Positions 42,025 through 52,390 of a DNA stretch of 64,000 bases are shown here, piece after piece (within the stretch, counting starts at the first letter, position 1; the number at the start of each line of letters is the position of its first letter). Source of the DNA: Parapedobacter indicus (lineage in GTDB: Bacteria > Bacteroidota > Bacteroidia > Sphingobacteriales > Sphingobacteriaceae); assembly GCF_900113765.1 (NCBI RefSeq), contig NZ_FOQO01000005.1, positions 354,748 through 418,747 on the forward strand, given 5' to 3'. The notes beneath the pieces were generated by a model. That model saw only the letters and a list, made by a program, of their open reading frames with translations. It searched no databases and had not been told where the DNA came from. A program made the position numbers and the translations under genes.

Positions 42025-44346
42025 ATGTTAAAAACTAACAATCTGGGTTACCCGCGCATCGGAGCCCTCCGGGAGCTTAAAAAGGCCAATGAAGCCTATT
42101 GGGCACAAAAAATCGGTCAGCAGGAACTGCTGCAAGCTGCACGGACCATCCGTGAAGGGAATTGGAAAACCCAACAGGAGGCAGGAATAGACCTGATCCC
42201 GTCCAATGATTTTTCTTTTTACGATCAGGTGTTGGATCTAACGCTTACTGTCGGTGCAATTCCCACACGTTACCAAGAGTTTGCGTTGGAGGGATCATCC
42301 TCTTACAATCTGGATTTGTACTTTGCAATGGCCCGCGGTTTTCAACAGGGAGGTCTCGATGTAACTGCTATGGAAATGACCAAGTGGTTTGATACCAACT
42401 ACCATTATATTGTTCCTGAATTTGTAAAGGATCAACAATTCCGCCTCACTTCGGAAAAGGTGATTAACGAATTCAACGAGGCAAAGGAACTAGGTATTCT
42501 AACCAAGCCTGTTTTATTGGGACCTATCACGTATCTGCTGTTAGGTAAGGAAAAGGAGGCAGATTTTGACCGTCTCGATCTAGTTGACCGTTTGCTGCCT
42601 GTATATGAGGAAATATTAGGCAAGTTGAGCGAGGCGGGAGCGGAATGGGTACAATTCGACGAACCCTTCCTTGCGTTGGATATCGATGATAAGACTCGGG
42701 CACTTTATCAGAAGGTATATGATCGCCTGTCGGCCGCTGCAAAGGGTATTAAGCTTGTGGTTGCGACCTATTTTGAATCGTTACGTGAGAATTCACAAAC
42801 TGCACTCAGCTTGCCTGTGCAAGCACTGCATGTCGATTTGGTACGTGGCGAAAACCAGCTGGATGAATTGCTGGCTAGTGTGCCGGCCAACTTAATCCTT
42901 TCTGTCGGTGTAGTAGACGGACGCAATATTTGGAAAAACGACTACGAAGCATCGCTTCAAAAAATCAATCAAGCGGTGGATGCACTGAGTGCAGACCGTG
43001 TATGGGTAGCACCGTCAAGCTCTCTCCTCCACGTACCTTTCGACCTGGATTTGGAAGATAACGAACAGTCGTTGCCCGCAGAAGTAAAAAATTGGCTCGC
43101 TTTTGCCAAGCAGAAACTTGCCGAGGTAAAAGATTTGGCAATATTGGCATCGGGCGACGTGGATGAAACCACCGCCGCACATTTTGAGGCCAACAAGGTA
43201 GCACAACAAAGCCGCCGTACGTCCTCACTGATTCACCGGGAAGACGTAAAAACGCGCGTGAGGAATATTACCGATGCGGATGCACAACGGACCAGTTCAT
43301 TTACGGTGCGTAAGGGTAAACAACAGGAAAAATTCAATCTGCCTGCTTTTGCCACCACCACCATCGGTTCTTTTCCGCAGACCAGGGACGTACGTAAATG
43401 GCGGGCCGACTTAAAAAAGGGAGCCATCAGCCAAGAAGAATACGACACGTTCATTGCGGAGGAAACGGAGCGGACCATCCGTTTGCAGGAAGAATTGGAT
43501 ATCGATGTATTAGTACACGGCGAGTTTGAGCGCAATGACATGGTCGAATATTTCGGCGAGCAGCTTTCCGGATACGCTTTTACCAAAAACGGGTGGGTGC
43601 AATCTTACGGATCGCGCTGCGTGAAGCCCCCGGTTATTTATGGCGACGTAAGCCGGCCAGCCGATATGACCGTACGGTGGTCGTCGTATGCACAAACACT
43701 TACCAATCGGCCGGTGAAAGGCATGCTCACCGGGCCGGTGACCATTCTGCAATGGTCTTTTGTACGCAATGATCAACCCCGGTCAGCAACGACGTATCAG
43801 ATTGCATTGGCGATACTGGACGAAGTACAGGCACTGGAAAAAGCCGGTATCAAAATTATCCAGATCGATGAGCCGGCCATCCGTGAGGGTCTTCCCCTGC
43901 GTAAAGCCGATCACAAGGCATACCTCGACTGGGCCGTACGGGCCTTCCGTGTGTCTTCGTCAAATGTGGAAGATGACACACAGATTCATACGCACATGTG
44001 CTACTCGGAGTTCAACGATATCATCGAGCATATTGCTGCGATGGATGCTGATGTGATTACCATTGAAACCTCACGTTCGCAAATGGAATTACTGGACGCC
44101 TTTGCAGATTTCAATTATCCGAATGACATCGGTCCGGGTGTATACGATATACACTCGCCACGTGTACCGAGCAAGGAAGAGATGGTGAAGCTACTGGAAA
44201 AAGCGAAAGCCGTTATCCCTGCTGCGCAGCTGTGGGTAAATCCTGATTGCGGTCTGAAAACACGTGCTTGGCCTGAAACCAAAGCGGCGCTCGAAGCCAT
44301 GGTAGAGGCTGCCAAGACGCTGCGTGGAGTTGCTGAAGAAGTGTAA
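42025..44346 (+). CDS. metE: Cobalamin-independent methionine synthase
   Basis: A 773-residue enzyme that transfers the methyl group of 5-methyltetrahydropteroyl-triglutamate to homocysteine. Both barrels are present. The zinc site is H657 and C659 in THMCYSEF and C742 in NPDCGLKTR; the GSFPQT motif opens the C-terminal barrel. It lies under a SAM-I riboswitch 113 bases upstream, so it is controlled by the end product of the methionine cycle. It is followed by a terminator. Confidence 0.96.
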   Translation: MLKTNNLGYPRIGALRELKKANEAYWAQKIGQQELLQAARTIREGNWKTQQEAGIDLIPSNDFSFYDQVLDLTLTVGAIPTRYQEFALEGSSSYNLDLYFAMARGFQQGGLDVTAMEMTKWFDTNYHYIVPEFVKDQQFRLTSEKVINEFNEAKELGILTKPVLLGPITYLLLGKEKEADFDRLDLVDRLLPVYEEILGKLSEAGAEWVQFDEPFLALDIDDKTRALYQKVYDRLSAAAKGIKLVVATYFESLRENSQTALSLPVQALHVDLVRGENQLDELLASVPANLILSVGVVDGRNIWKNDYEASLQKINQAVDALSADRVWVAPSSSLLHVPFDLDLEDNEQSLPAEVKNWLAFAKQKLAEVKDLAILASGDVDETTAAHFEANKVAQQSRRTSSLIHREDVKTRVRNITDADAQRTSSFTVRKGKQQEKFNLPAFATTTIGSFPQTRDVRKWRADLKKGAISQEEYDTFIAEETERTIRLQEELDIDVLVHGEFERNDMVEYFGEQLSGYAFTKNGWVQSYGSRCVKPPVIYGDVSRPADMTVRWSSYAQTLTNRPVKGMLTGPVTILQWSFVRNDQPRSATTYQIALAILDEVQALEKAGIKIIQIDEPAIREGLPLRKADHKAYLDWAVRAFRVSSSNVEDDTQIHTHMCYSEFNDIIEHIAAMDADVITIETSRSQMELLDAFADFNYPNDIGPGVYDIHSPRVPSKEEMVKLLEKAKAVIPAAQLWVNPDCGLKTRAWPETKAALEAMVEAAKTLRGVAEEV

Positions 44347-44372
44347 GACTGTATTGTAAGGTTATATAACCG

Positions 44373-44409
44373 GAGCCCCGCTGACCAATCGATTAGCGGG
44401 GCTCTTTTA
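44373..44409. terminator. Terminator after metE
   Basis: GAGCCCCGCT (44373-44382) pairs with AGCGGGGCTC (44395-44404), a 10-bp stem with a 12-nt loop, then TTTTAT. It also borders the stop of the convergent comM-like gene. Confidence 0.82.
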
Positions 44410-45948
44410 TTCGGACCAACTCTGCCGATCAAGGCTACGAAGCTGGATGGCCTCGGCAATATGTGCGGTCTGAATATCGGCGCTACCTTCCATATCCGCG
44501 ATGGTACGGGATACCCGAAGAATGCGATCGTAGGCACGGGCTGATAGACCAAGCCGCTCCATTGCAGTTTTGAGCAAGGCACGTCCAGATTCATGGATTC
44601 GACATATTTTCCGCAGGTGCTGAGGAGTCATCTGTGCATTGCAATGAATAAAAGGATGCGATGAAAATCGCTTTGCCTGAATGGTACGCGCTGTGGTGAC
44701 GCGGTTACGTATATGGGCGCTTTTTTCGCTGGGGGTAGCGGCAACCAATTCGTTAAAGTCAACCGGTGTGACTTCGACATGCAAATCGATACGGTCTAAC
44801 AATGGGCCCGATATTCTGCTCAGGTATTTTTGCACCACGCCCGGGCTGCATATACACGTCTTCTGTGGATGGTTATGGAATCCGCATGGACAGGGGTTCA
44901 TCGCGGCCACCAAAATGAAACTTGCCGGATAGTCCACTGTAAAGCGTGCACGGGACACGGTCATGTGTCTGGATTCTAAGGGTTGGCGGAGTACCTCCAG
45001 TACCGAACGTTTAAATTCTGGCAATTCGTCTAGAAACAATACGCCGTTATGTGCCAGCGAGATTTCTCCGGGTTGCGGGTTTACTCCACCGCCTACCAAC
45101 GCTACATCGCTGATGGTATGATGCGGTGCGCGAAATGGGCGTGCAGTCATTAAGGACGATGCTGTAGTTAGTTTGCCAGCCACGGAATGTATTTTTGTGG
45201 TTTCCAGAGATTCTTGGACGGTTAGCGGAGGCAGAATCGTAGGCAGCCGTTTGGCCAGCATTGTTTTTCCGGAACCGGGAGGGCCAATCAGAATGGCATT
45301 ATGCCCGCCGGCTGCCGCAATCTCCAGGGCTCTTTTGATGTGTTCCTGTCCGTGCACGTCGGCAAAATCCGCGTCATAATTGTTGATGTTTTTCTGAAAT
45401 TCTTCCTGAGTATTTACATAGGTTTGCGGTGGATGAGCGGCACCATTGACCCAATCAATTACGTCCTTTAAGTGTCGGACTCCATAGACCTGTAATTGGG
45501 AGACTACGGCAGCTTCTTTTGCATTTGCGCTTGGGAGTAGTATGCCTCGGAAGTCATCCCGTGCTGCCTGAACGGCGATGGGCAACACGCCTTTAACGGG
45601 TTGTATGCTCCCATCCAGCGATAACTCGCCGAGCATCAGAAATTCAGTTAACAACGGAACATTCCCAATCTGTTTGGACGACGCCAAAATACCAACGGCT
45701 ATTGGCAGGTCATAAGAAGAACCCTCCTTGCGAATATCCGCGGGAGCGAGATTAACGACAATTTTTTGGCGAGGCATGCGAAATCCGGAAGCGGAAAGGG
45801 CACTTTCGATGCGCCGTAGGCTTTCCTTAACAGCATTATCTGGGAGACCCACGATGTAATATTTGGTGCCACCCGAAATGTTGACCTCAATAGTAATAGT
45901 GGTAGCTTCAATGCCTTGAACGGCGCTTCCGTAGGTTTTGATGAGCAT
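44407..45948 (-). CDS. YifB/ComM family Mg-chelatase-like AAA+ ATPase
   Basis: A 513-residue protein. The N-terminal ChlI-like domain starts [14 protein letters not shown], the Walker A motif is GPPGSGKTM (about 217-225), Walker B is [10 protein letters not shown], and a zinc-binding loop [15 protein letters not shown] follows. This is the ComM/YifB family, whose Vibrio and Haemophilus members are helicases that promote recombination of incoming single-stranded DNA. No competence genes are adjacent. Length and motifs are normal. Confidence 0.93.
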   Translation of the reverse strand: MLIKTYGSAVQGIEATTITIEVNISGGTKYYIVGLPDNAVKESLRRIESALSASGFRMPRQKIVVNLAPADIRKEGSSYDLPIAVGILASSKQIGNVPLLTEFLMLGELSLDGSIQPVKGVLPIAVQAARDDFRGILLPSANAKEAAVVSQLQVYGVRHLKDVIDWVNGAAHPPQTYVNTQEEFQKNINNYDADFADVHGQEHIKRALEIAAAGGHNAILIGPPGSGKTMLAKRLPTILPPLTVQESLETTKIHSVAGKLTTASSLMTARPFRAPHHTISDVALVGGGVNPQPGEISLAHNGVLFLDELPEFKRSVLEVLRQPLESRHMTVSRARFTVDYPASFILVAAMNPCPCGFHNHPQKTCICSPGVVQKYLSRISGPLLDRIDLHVEVTPVDFNELVAATPSEKSAHIRNRVTTARTIQAKRFSSHPFIHCNAQMTPQHLRKICRIHESGRALLKTAMERLGLSARAYDRILRVSRTIADMEGSADIQTAHIAEAIQLRSLDRQSWSE

Positions 45949-45992
45949 AGGCAGAAAATTGATTTTCAGCCATAAAGATACAAAGAAAATAG

Positions 45993-47177
45993 TTAGTTCT
46001 GGTGTTGTTTCTCTTCGTATTGTTGCAGAGCCTCTTCGGCTACTTCGCGGGCATGGTCACGAAGTTGGTAGATTTTTTCGTTCTCCTCCACAGTCTGGGG
46101 CTCGGAATGACTGATAGCCTGACGCACGTCATATAACCATAGCATGGTATTCATAAGCAATGCTGTCAAGGCGATCAACAATAGCAGTTCGATCGTGCCA
46201 ATATGTTGGAAAGTAAGTGCTGTACCGATCATGAGAATGTTGAAGCTGGAAAGTACGATCGTGGCTTGGGTATGGCTCATACCGGTATCTAACAGTCGAT
46301 GGTGAAGGTGATTGCGATCGGCCATGAAGGGCGATTTACCCCCGACTAACCGGATAACGATTACCCGTAAGGTGTCAAATATCGGAACGATTAGAATGGC
46401 AATCGTAACGGCGGGAACGGATTGAACGAAAGAATCTACAATTGTTACCAGCTGCTGCGGCTTGTTCAGTTCGATGAATTGAATAGCGAGTATCGAAATA
46501 ATGAACCCAATTGTATAGGCGCCTGCATCGCCCATGAAGATGCGTGCTTTACCCGCGTTATAACGAAGAAATCCCAACACAGATCCTGCCATACTCACAG
46601 CCAATAGCGCCAATCCGTATTCTTGCATCCCGAAAAAAAGGTATCCAAAAGTCAGGCTCACGATCAGGCTTACGCTGCCCAATAGGCCATTAATACCATC
46701 AATCAGATTAAAAGCGTTGATGATGAATACAATAAGAAGGCTAGAAAGCGGATAGCTGACTACCGGGTGGATCTCTTGAATCCCAAACATACCGTAAAGA
46801 CTAGTAAGTCGGATATCTGCAAAATAGACAACAATTAAGGCGGTAATGGTTTGCGCCAGAAATTTCTTATAAGGATTTAATGCCGCGAGATCATCTTTTA
46901 AGCCCACCAAAAAAATCAATAGTCCGGAAGCAAAGACATAATTGGCGTATGGCAACAGATTGCCTGATATACATAAACACGCCGTGAATGCGAAGGCCGT
47001 AAGAACCGCAATTCCGCCAAGATTTGGCGTGCGATATTTGTGGATTTTCCGTTCTTCGAGTGCGGGATCGTCAAATAGACGTTTTTGATAAGCTAATTTT
47101 ATTAACGAGGGAACAGCGTATAGCGTGACGACACATGAAAACAAAAACGAAAAAAGTACCAAGTAAATGTCTATCAT
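45993..47177 (-). CDS. MraY/WecA-type undecaprenyl-phosphate glycosyl-1-phosphate transferase
   Basis: A 394-residue protein with about 11 membrane spans. The family acidic sites are [12 protein letters not shown] (about 90-101), [12 protein letters not shown], and the late [10 protein letters not shown] loop. The [10 protein letters not shown] start is WecA-like rather than MraY-like. It starts assembly of surface polysaccharide by adding a sugar phosphate to the lipid carrier. The charged C-terminal 60 residues are a cytoplasmic coiled-coil tail. A -7 element TATCTTTG lies at 47212-47219. Its best functional partner here is the fcl/glycan genes further downstream. Confidence 0.9.
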   Translation of the reverse strand: MIDIYLVLFSFLFSCVVTLYAVPSLIKLAYQKRLFDDPALEERKIHKYRTPNLGGIAVLTAFAFTACLCISGNLLPYANYVFASGLLIFLVGLKDDLAALNPYKKFLAQTITALIVVYFADIRLTSLYGMFGIQEIHPVVSYPLSSLLIVFIINAFNLIDGINGLLGSVSLIVSLTFGYLFFGMQEYGLALLAVSMAGSVLGFLRYNAGKARIFMGDAGAYTIGFIISILAIQFIELNKPQQLVTIVDSFVQSVPAVTIAILIVPIFDTLRVIVIRLVGGKSPFMADRNHLHHRLLDTGMSHTQATIVLSSFNILMIGTALTFQHIGTIELLLLIALTALLMNTMLWLYDVRQAISHSEPQTVEENEKIYQLRDHAREVAEEALQQYEEKQHQN

Positions 47178-47446
47178 ATAGAATAGCGTAATAGTACAAG
47201 AAGTAATGCAACAAAGATAAGTAAATAACTAGGTTAGCATGCCTATCCGTTGTAAATATTTGTCACTGTGTTCGACGATACATCGCAATATCTGTGCCAT
47301 GAATGGAAGGTAAAAAAACCGTTCAATAGTGATGCTTTCTCAAGGTTTTTTTGTTTTTGGCAAACGTTTTGCTGATTTATTTGTATATTTAACAGGATTG
47401 TGTGTAGAAAGAAGGTCATTGTTTTTCAAATTTATATTAGGTAATT
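47178..47446. other. Intergenic region with an A/T-tract inverted repeat
   Basis: About 270 bases between divergent genes. AAAAAAACC (47312-47320) and GGTTTTTTT (47344-47352) are complementary arms 23 bases apart, next to TTTTTGGCAAACGTTTTGC. It could be a bidirectional terminator-like hairpin or a curved-DNA promoter for the YtxH gene. No frame of note. Confidence 0.5.
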
Positions 47447-47716
47447 ATGAACGATAACGCAAAAGTAGTAGCCGCATTATTGGCGGGATTGGCAGCAGGT
47501 GCCGCTCTCGGTATTTTATTTGCGCCGGACAAGGGTACGGAGACGCGCGAGAAATTAAATGATTCATTAAAGGACTTAGGAGACGCCATCAAAGAGCGTA
47601 CGGCTGAACAGCTGGAGCACCTGAATGATTTCAAAGAAAAGGTAACCGCTGCTGTAAAATCTAAGTTGAACAGGAGTGACGAAGCGTTGGAGGAGGCGTT
47701 GGAAGAACACGCCTGA
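47447..47716 (+). CDS. YtxH domain protein
   Basis: An 89-residue protein with one Gly/Ala-rich membrane span (AALLAGLAAGAALGILFAP) followed by an amphipathic coiled-coil-like tail (TREKLNDSLKDLGDAIKERT...). This is the YtxH pattern found in general-stress proteins. It leads a group with a holin-like membrane protein and a hypothetical protein, a trio common in Bacteroidota. It is probably a membrane-associated stress protein; the molecular role is unknown. Confidence 0.87.
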   Translation: MNDNAKVVAALLAGLAAGAALGILFAPDKGTETREKLNDSLKDLGDAIKERTAEQLEHLNDFKEKVTAAVKSKLNRSDEALEEALEEHA

Positions 47717-47857
47717 ATATAGAGAAGGGTTCAACCCTAAGCCATAACATGGCGTAGTAGCAGATTGTCATCACAACATCGAAGTAGGTGTGATGATGGG
47801 TTAGTTTTGCGATGCGATGATTAGGTGATGCGCTAATTTAAGTCCTTGCCAAAACCT

Positions 47858-48244
47858 ATGGAAGAGAGAAAATTTTCGATCAACGGTGTATTCCAGAAAA
47901 GTAAAGAATATATCGATACACGTTTTAAGTTATTTAAGCTCAAGTTGGTTGAGCGGTCGTCACGATTGATCGCGAGTTTGATCGTAGATGTTGTCAAGAC
48001 CGTGTTCGCCATCTTCGTGATTTTTTTCCTTAGTTTGGCTTTGGGCTTCTATTTAAGCGAGTTATTGGGTAGCTCTTCCCTTGGATTTCTTGCCACAGGT
48101 GGAATTTTTATTGTGCTTATTGTGTTGATTTCGGCCTTTGAAGACCGGCTGGAGCGCCTCTTCATGAATCTTTCGATTAAACGGTTTTTACAAAAATGGA
48201 ACGACGAAATAGATGAAGACGATGAGGAAGGAAAGCAAGATTAA
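47858..48244 (+). CDS. Phage-holin-family-like membrane protein (stress group)
   Basis: A 128-residue protein with two strong membrane spans (VVKTVFAIFVIFFLSLALGFYL and LGFLATGGIFIVLIVLISAF) and an acidic C-terminus (DEIDEDDEEGKQD). It falls in the family annotated as phage holin superfamily III-like, but nothing phage-like is around it. ATG 47858 is preferred. A -7 element TAGTTTTG is at 47802-47809 and a hairpin (TCATCACA/TGTGATGA, 47768-47796) separates it from the YtxH gene, so it may have its own promoter. Confidence 0.78.
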   Translation: MEERKFSINGVFQKSKEYIDTRFKLFKLKLVERSSRLIASLIVDVVKTVFAIFVIFFLSLALGFYLSELLGSSSLGFLATGGIFIVLIVLISAFEDRLERLFMNLSIKRFLQKWNDEIDEDDEEGKQD

Positions 48245-48692
48245 GAATTTGGATGATCTACGATTAGAGATAGTTCGTCTTAAGGCCCTTGCCAAGGAGC
48301 AGGAAGATTACCTCAGCGACCAATATCATCTTTTCAACGATAAGGTAGCGGCTCCGGTGCGATTTGTTAAGTCGTTGATTTCGTGGGTTCCAGGTGCAGA
48401 TTTAGCAAAAAATTTATTTGCCAAGGGCAGAAAAGATGAAGACTGGTTAAGTAAGGCTCTTCGGATCGGCCTGCCTGTGGTTCTCAACCGCTTTTTCCTT
48501 CGTAAAGCTGGATTTCTGAAACGGGCACTTGTTACCCTCCTCTCCCAGCAAGCAGTAGGTGCATTGAACAAAGATCGCGTAAGCGAGGTGATTAATAAGA
48601 TCGCTGATTTCATCAGGCCGACCAGGCGAGGTAAGCATTCGGTAAGAAGAAAAGTGGATTATGGTATTCCGCCGGATAGCGAAACGTATTAA
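48213..48692 (+). CDS. Conserved hypothetical, third gene of the YtxH-holin-like group
   Basis: A 159-residue basic protein starting inside the previous gene (overlap of 32 bases; a second ATG at 48222 is equally plausible). It begins with a charged helix (NLDDLRLEIVRLKALAKEQEDYL), then a more hydrophobic stretch (IGLPVVLNRFFLRKAGFLKRALVTLL) that could associate with membranes, and a basic end. I do not recognise a named family. Coupling to the holin-like gene suggests a shared complex at the membrane. Confidence 0.7.
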   Translation: MKTMRKESKIKNLDDLRLEIVRLKALAKEQEDYLSDQYHLFNDKVAAPVRFVKSLISWVPGADLAKNLFAKGRKDEDWLSKALRIGLPVVLNRFFLRKAGFLKRALVTLLSQQAVGALNKDRVSEVINKIADFIRPTRRGKHSVRRKVDYGIPPDSETY

Positions 48693-48700
48693 TAACCAAA

Positions 48701-49642
48701 CTAATGAAGTTCAGTTTCTAATCTTGCCAAGAAGTCGCCATAAGCTAGCCGGATACCGGACTTAAGCGCGGTCGCATGGTGCCATCCCAAAGCATGTAGC
48801 TTACTGACGTCCATCAACTTTCTCGGTGTACCATCTGGTTTTGATGCGTCAAATGCGAGTTCTCCTTTGTAACCGACAACGTCTTTGATGAGGTGGGCGA
48901 GCTCACGTATGCTTAAATCTTCACCCGTGCCGATATTGATTAGTTGAGAATCGTTGTAAGATTCCATGAGAAATACACAAGCATCAGCCAGATCGTCGGC
49001 AAATAAAAATTCGCGTTTGGGAGCACCGCTACCCCACACGGTAACCTCGGGTTCATCGGCTGTTTTTGCTTCATGAAAGCGGCGTATGAGTGCCGGCAAA
49101 ACATGTGAATGTTCAGGGTGGTAATTGTCATTATAGCCGTAGAGATTGGTGGGCATGACTGAAATGAAATTGCAACCATATTGATCATGGTAAGCTTCAC
49201 AGAGTTTGATGCCCGCAATTTTGGCGATTGCATACGGTTCATTGGTGGGTTCCAGCAATCCGGTGAGCAAGTATTCCTCTTTAAGGGGCTGGGGAGCTAA
49301 TTTGGGATAAATACAGCTGGATCCAAGAAAAAGTAGCTTTTTTACACGATGCGTATAGGATTGATGAATCACGTTATTTTGTATGGCTAGATTTTCATAA
49401 AGAAAATCGGCACGAAACCTATTGTTGGCTAAAATACCACCTACCTTAGCCGCAGCTAAAAATACGTAATCGGGCTTCTGCGCAGAAAAAAAATCGGCTA
49501 CCGCTTGCTGATTGCGAAGATCTAGCTCATCCGATGTCTGCAACAGTACATTGTAAAAACCTAGTGCACTTAACTTTCGAAGGATGGCTGAACCTACCAT
49601 GCCTCGATGCCCGGCAATGAAAATTTTTGCGTCTTTTTCCAC
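48701..49642 (-). CDS. fcl: GDP-L-fucose synthase
   Basis: A 313-residue NADPH-dependent epimerase/reductase. The cofactor motif is [11 protein letters not shown], the catalytic Ser is in LGSSCIYP, Tyr/Lys in [10 protein letters not shown], and [24 protein letters not shown] is diagnostic for Fcl/WcaG. It makes GDP-L-fucose from GDP-4-keto-6-deoxymannose for surface glycans. The start is the GTG at about 49642 ([11 protein letters not shown]); the longer frame is not protein-like. The GMD partner is not in the window. Confidence 0.92.
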   Translation of the reverse strand: MEKDAKIFIAGHRGMVGSAILRKLSALGFYNVLLQTSDELDLRNQQAVADFFSAQKPDYVFLAAAKVGGILANNRFRADFLYENLAIQNNVIHQSYTHRVKKLLFLGSSCIYPKLAPQPLKEEYLLTGLLEPTNEPYAIAKIAGIKLCEAYHDQYGCNFISVMPTNLYGYNDNYHPEHSHVLPALIRRFHEAKTADEPEVTVWGSGAPKREFLFADDLADACVFLMESYNDSQLINIGTGEDLSIRELAHLIKDVVGYKGELAFDASKPDGTPRKLMDVSKLHALGWHHATALKSGIRLAYGDFLARLETELH

Positions 49643-49651
49643 AAATAGTAT

Positions 49652-49682
49652 ACGATATCGTACAAAGATAAGATTATTTTTG
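49652..49682. promoter_or_regulatory. Back-to-back promoters of fcl and trmB with a palindrome
   Basis: Minus strand TATCTTTG and plus strand TATTTTTG lie about seven bases apart, facing outward. The palindrome TACGATATCGTA follows the fcl -7 element directly and covers its likely start of transcription. It shares its core ACGATATCGT with the promoter at 15450-15480. Confidence 0.55.
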
Positions 49683-49736
49683 CAGGCCGCTTCGCGAAGG
49701 TAGTGCACGACAGATTTTTTGTTTTTTTAAAAGAAT

Positions 49737-50387
49737 ATGGGAAAAGATAAACTTAGGAAATTCGCAGAAATCGACACGTTTGCCAATGTATTGCAATTGG
49801 ACGCGGGTAAGGGAATGAAGGGGCAATGGGCTGCGAAGCACTTTGGTAATGACCGGCCCATTGTGCTTGAATTGGCCTGTGGCAAGGGAGAATATTCCGT
49901 CAATCTGGCAAAACTGTTTCCCACGTATAATTTCATTGGTGTCGATTACAAAGGTAACCGTATCTGGCGCGGAGCTAAAACCGCACTCGAAGAGGGCATT
50001 CCTAATGTGGCCTTCCTCCGAATACAAATCGAAAACATTCTAGATTATTTTGCTGAGAACGAAGTGTCTGAAATCTGGATTACCTTTCCCGATCCCCAGC
50101 CGCAGAAAAGCCGTGAAAAGAAGCGGCTCACCAATCCTTTTTTTTTGGCCAAATACCGGGAAATCCTAATTCCCGAAGGAATCATGCACCTCAAAACGGA
50201 TAACGATGGCCTATTTGTCTACACACAGGAAAAATTGACTGAGTTAGGGTTGGATATCCATGCGCAAACGTCAGATCTATACCGATCCGACGTATTGGAT
50301 GAGGTATTATCCATTAAAACGTATTATGAAAAGAAATATCTTGAGACAGCCAAAAACATCAATTATATAAAGTGGGGTTGGTTGTGA
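49737..50387 (+). CDS. trmB: tRNA (guanine-N7-)-methyltransferase
   Basis: A 216-residue enzyme that methylates G46 of tRNA. The cofactor motif is VLELACGKGEYSVNLA, followed by IGVDYKGNRIWRGA, and the TrmB signature WITFPDPQPQKSREKKRL is intact. Length is normal. Its last 29 bases overlap the convergent trhO gene. Confidence 0.95.
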   Translation: MGKDKLRKFAEIDTFANVLQLDAGKGMKGQWAAKHFGNDRPIVLELACGKGEYSVNLAKLFPTYNFIGVDYKGNRIWRGAKTALEEGIPNVAFLRIQIENILDYFAENEVSEIWITFPDPQPQKSREKKRLTNPFFLAKYREILIPEGIMHLKTDNDGLFVYTQEKLTELGLDIHAQTSDLYRSDVLDEVLSIKTYYEKKYLETAKNINYIKWGWL

Positions 50388-51345
50388 GTGATTTGTGTTT
50401 CCGTTTGCTGATCTTTTCGACGTTGACAGGTTGAGGGACCTTCACATAGTAGCCTGTGCCATCGTAGGAGCGTTTGCGTGGGTGGCTCATACACGTATTG
50501 GAGCAGCAACCTTCCAGTTCCCATCCACAGGCTTCGCATTGCGTAAAATGTTCATTGCATTCAGGATTAGCACAATTGACCATACGGCTGGTGGTAGTGC
50601 CACAATTTAAACACCTGGAAACCACGGTAGGGTTTACCCGGTTCACATCCACGGTGACCCGGTTATCAAACACGTAGCATTTGCCTTCAAAATCTTTTCC
50701 GCCTACTTCCTTTCCATACTTGATGATGCCCCCATGTAGTTGATAAACATCGTTAAACCCTTCTTTCAGCAATAGTGCAGATGCTTTCTCACATTTAATA
50801 CCGCCTGTGCAGTAGGTGAGTACCTTTTTGTCTTTATATTGGGCGAGTTCATTGATTTTTTCAGGAAACTCCCTAAAATTTTCAATGTCCAGTGTTACCG
50901 CATTCTTGAACCGGCCGACATTGTGTTCATAGTTAGACCGAACATCTAGTATCACGACATCATCCCGGTCTTTCATTTCCATGAATTCCTTTGGAGCCAA
51001 GTGCTTCCCGGTTTCTTTCGTGGGGTCAATGACCTTCGGATCCCGCAATCCGGAATGTACGATTTCGGATTTATAGCGGCAATGCATTTTAATGAAAGAT
51101 AGTTCATGAACTTCGTCAATTTTGAAATCAGTGTCGGCAAACCTTGGGTCGCGATGCACCGCATCCATATACGCTTCACATGCTTCGTGTGTGCCGGATA
51201 CGGTTCCATTGAGACCCTCGTCGGCCACGATAATTCGGCCAACTAAGCCCAGTGATTTACAAAAATGAAGATGGTCCGCGGCAAACTGTTCCGCATTGTC
51301 AATATGGCTGTAGCAATAATACAGCAGGGTTTGGTACTTTTTCAT
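50359..51345 (-). CDS. trhO: tRNA uridine-34 hydroxylase (rhodanese type, TrhO/YceA)
   Basis: A 328-residue protein. The rhodanese domain (about 115-215) has its active-site cysteine C179 in TYCTGGIKCEKA, which is the TrhO/YceA motif, and a C-terminal cysteine-rich tail ends in SHPRKRSYDGTGYY. It hydroxylates U34 of tRNA in an oxygen-dependent step toward 5-oxyacetyl uridine. I chose ATG 51345 because a -7 element TACCTTTG is at 51394-51401, so the longer frame is upstream of transcription. The 5' UTR is about 43 nt. Confidence 0.93.
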   Translation of the reverse strand: MKKYQTLLYYCYSHIDNAEQFAADHLHFCKSLGLVGRIIVADEGLNGTVSGTHEACEAYMDAVHRDPRFADTDFKIDEVHELSFIKMHCRYKSEIVHSGLRDPKVIDPTKETGKHLAPKEFMEMKDRDDVVILDVRSNYEHNVGRFKNAVTLDIENFREFPEKINELAQYKDKKVLTYCTGGIKCEKASALLLKEGFNDVYQLHGGIIKYGKEVGGKDFEGKCYVFDNRVTVDVNRVNPTVVSRCLNCGTTTSRMVNCANPECNEHFTQCEACGWELEGCCSNTCMSHPRKRSYDGTGYYVKVPQPVNVEKISKRKHKSLTTNPTLYN

Positions 51346-51669
51346 ATAGCCATTGATACCGTTGCAAACGGCGTTTAATGTTTTTTTCAGCTGCAAAGGT
51401 AGCAAATTTTGATGGATATAGCTTCCTGCGATCCAATACTTTCCTGTCATTGCGGAGAGATAGCCTGTGGCTACGATCGTAATTACTCGGCGGCATCGAA
51501 GCGGAGATATTAAACACGAACAACTACACCGAGGCAGTTTATTATGTTGCATTTTAGTTTATATAGTTGAATAACAAAAAGTTAAAAATGTTAAATTTAA
51601 AGATTCTACAGCCTTTTTGAAATACTTTCGTCTCACGCAAATTTTTTGTCAACATTACAAATTCAAATT

Positions 51670-52233
51670 ATGGAAATGCAAAAACTTGGTTTATTTCTAC
51701 TGTTCGTTTTGAGTGTGCTTATTACAAATGCGCAAACTTCCGCGGAGATCCCCAGGCATAGTTTTAGTCTCGGCCCGATGGCCGGTTATAATGTTAAAAA
51801 TAAAGGATTCGCTTATGGCGGCAGTGCGATGTATGAATTCCGACCTTTTAAAAGGTTCGGTTTTACCGCGGCACTTACCTTTGATCAGACTCGGGTAGAT
51901 GTCTCTGACATAAACTATAATCCTGTCGCTTCCAAAGAAGTTTTCGGAAACGAATGGATTGAGAATGTTTATTCGCTGAATGTTGGCCCTCGGTTTTATC
52001 TAGGCGATTTTTACTTAGGCGCGGCACTCGGGATAGGATACACGAAGGGGTATACTACACTTTCTGATGGGAGTACGTTGAATAATGGACATGCCTATGG
52101 TTTATACAAAAATTTCGGTGCCGGATACCAGATCAAGTTGAGAAACCGCGATGTGATTGAGGCCGAAGCAGCTGTTTTTGGCACACACGCCACGAAAATA
52201 GGCGGTACCATACGGTACAAGTTCGGGAGATAA
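51670..52233 (+). CDS. Outer-membrane beta-barrel protein
   Basis: A 187-residue exported protein: signal peptide ends ITNAQTS, then alternating hydrophobic strands ending IRYKFGR, as in small eight-strand barrels. It has the SLGPMAGYNVKNKGFAYGGSAMYEF opening typical of porin-like family proteins of Bacteroidota. Function is unknown. It stands alone between trhO and a transporter gene. Confidence 0.82.
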   Translation: MEMQKLGLFLLFVLSVLITNAQTSAEIPRHSFSLGPMAGYNVKNKGFAYGGSAMYEFRPFKRFGFTAALTFDQTRVDVSDINYNPVASKEVFGNEWIENVYSLNVGPRFYLGDFYLGAALGIGYTKGYTTLSDGSTLNNGHAYGLYKNFGAGYQIKLRNRDVIEAEAAVFGTHATKIGGTIRYKFGR

Positions 52234-52390
52234 ACTATCCGCCGACAGTTGAGCTGAAAAGTCTGAATGGATTTTGAATAGTACGATAGCGAGGCTAGTA
52301 CCGCAATTTCAGAAACCTTTTTACCACATCTTACTAAAAGTGACGGAAAATCTCCTCACATTTGCATCTTCTCAAAAAAGAGGAGATTTT

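Noticed and set aside
47858..48244. Prophage signal from the holin-like gene
   Set aside because: No capsid, tail, lysin or integrase genes are near; the gene is part of a stress-type trio.
51346..51552. N-terminal extension of trhO
   Set aside because: A -7 promoter element at 51394-51401 lies inside it, and the residues do not look like a domain.
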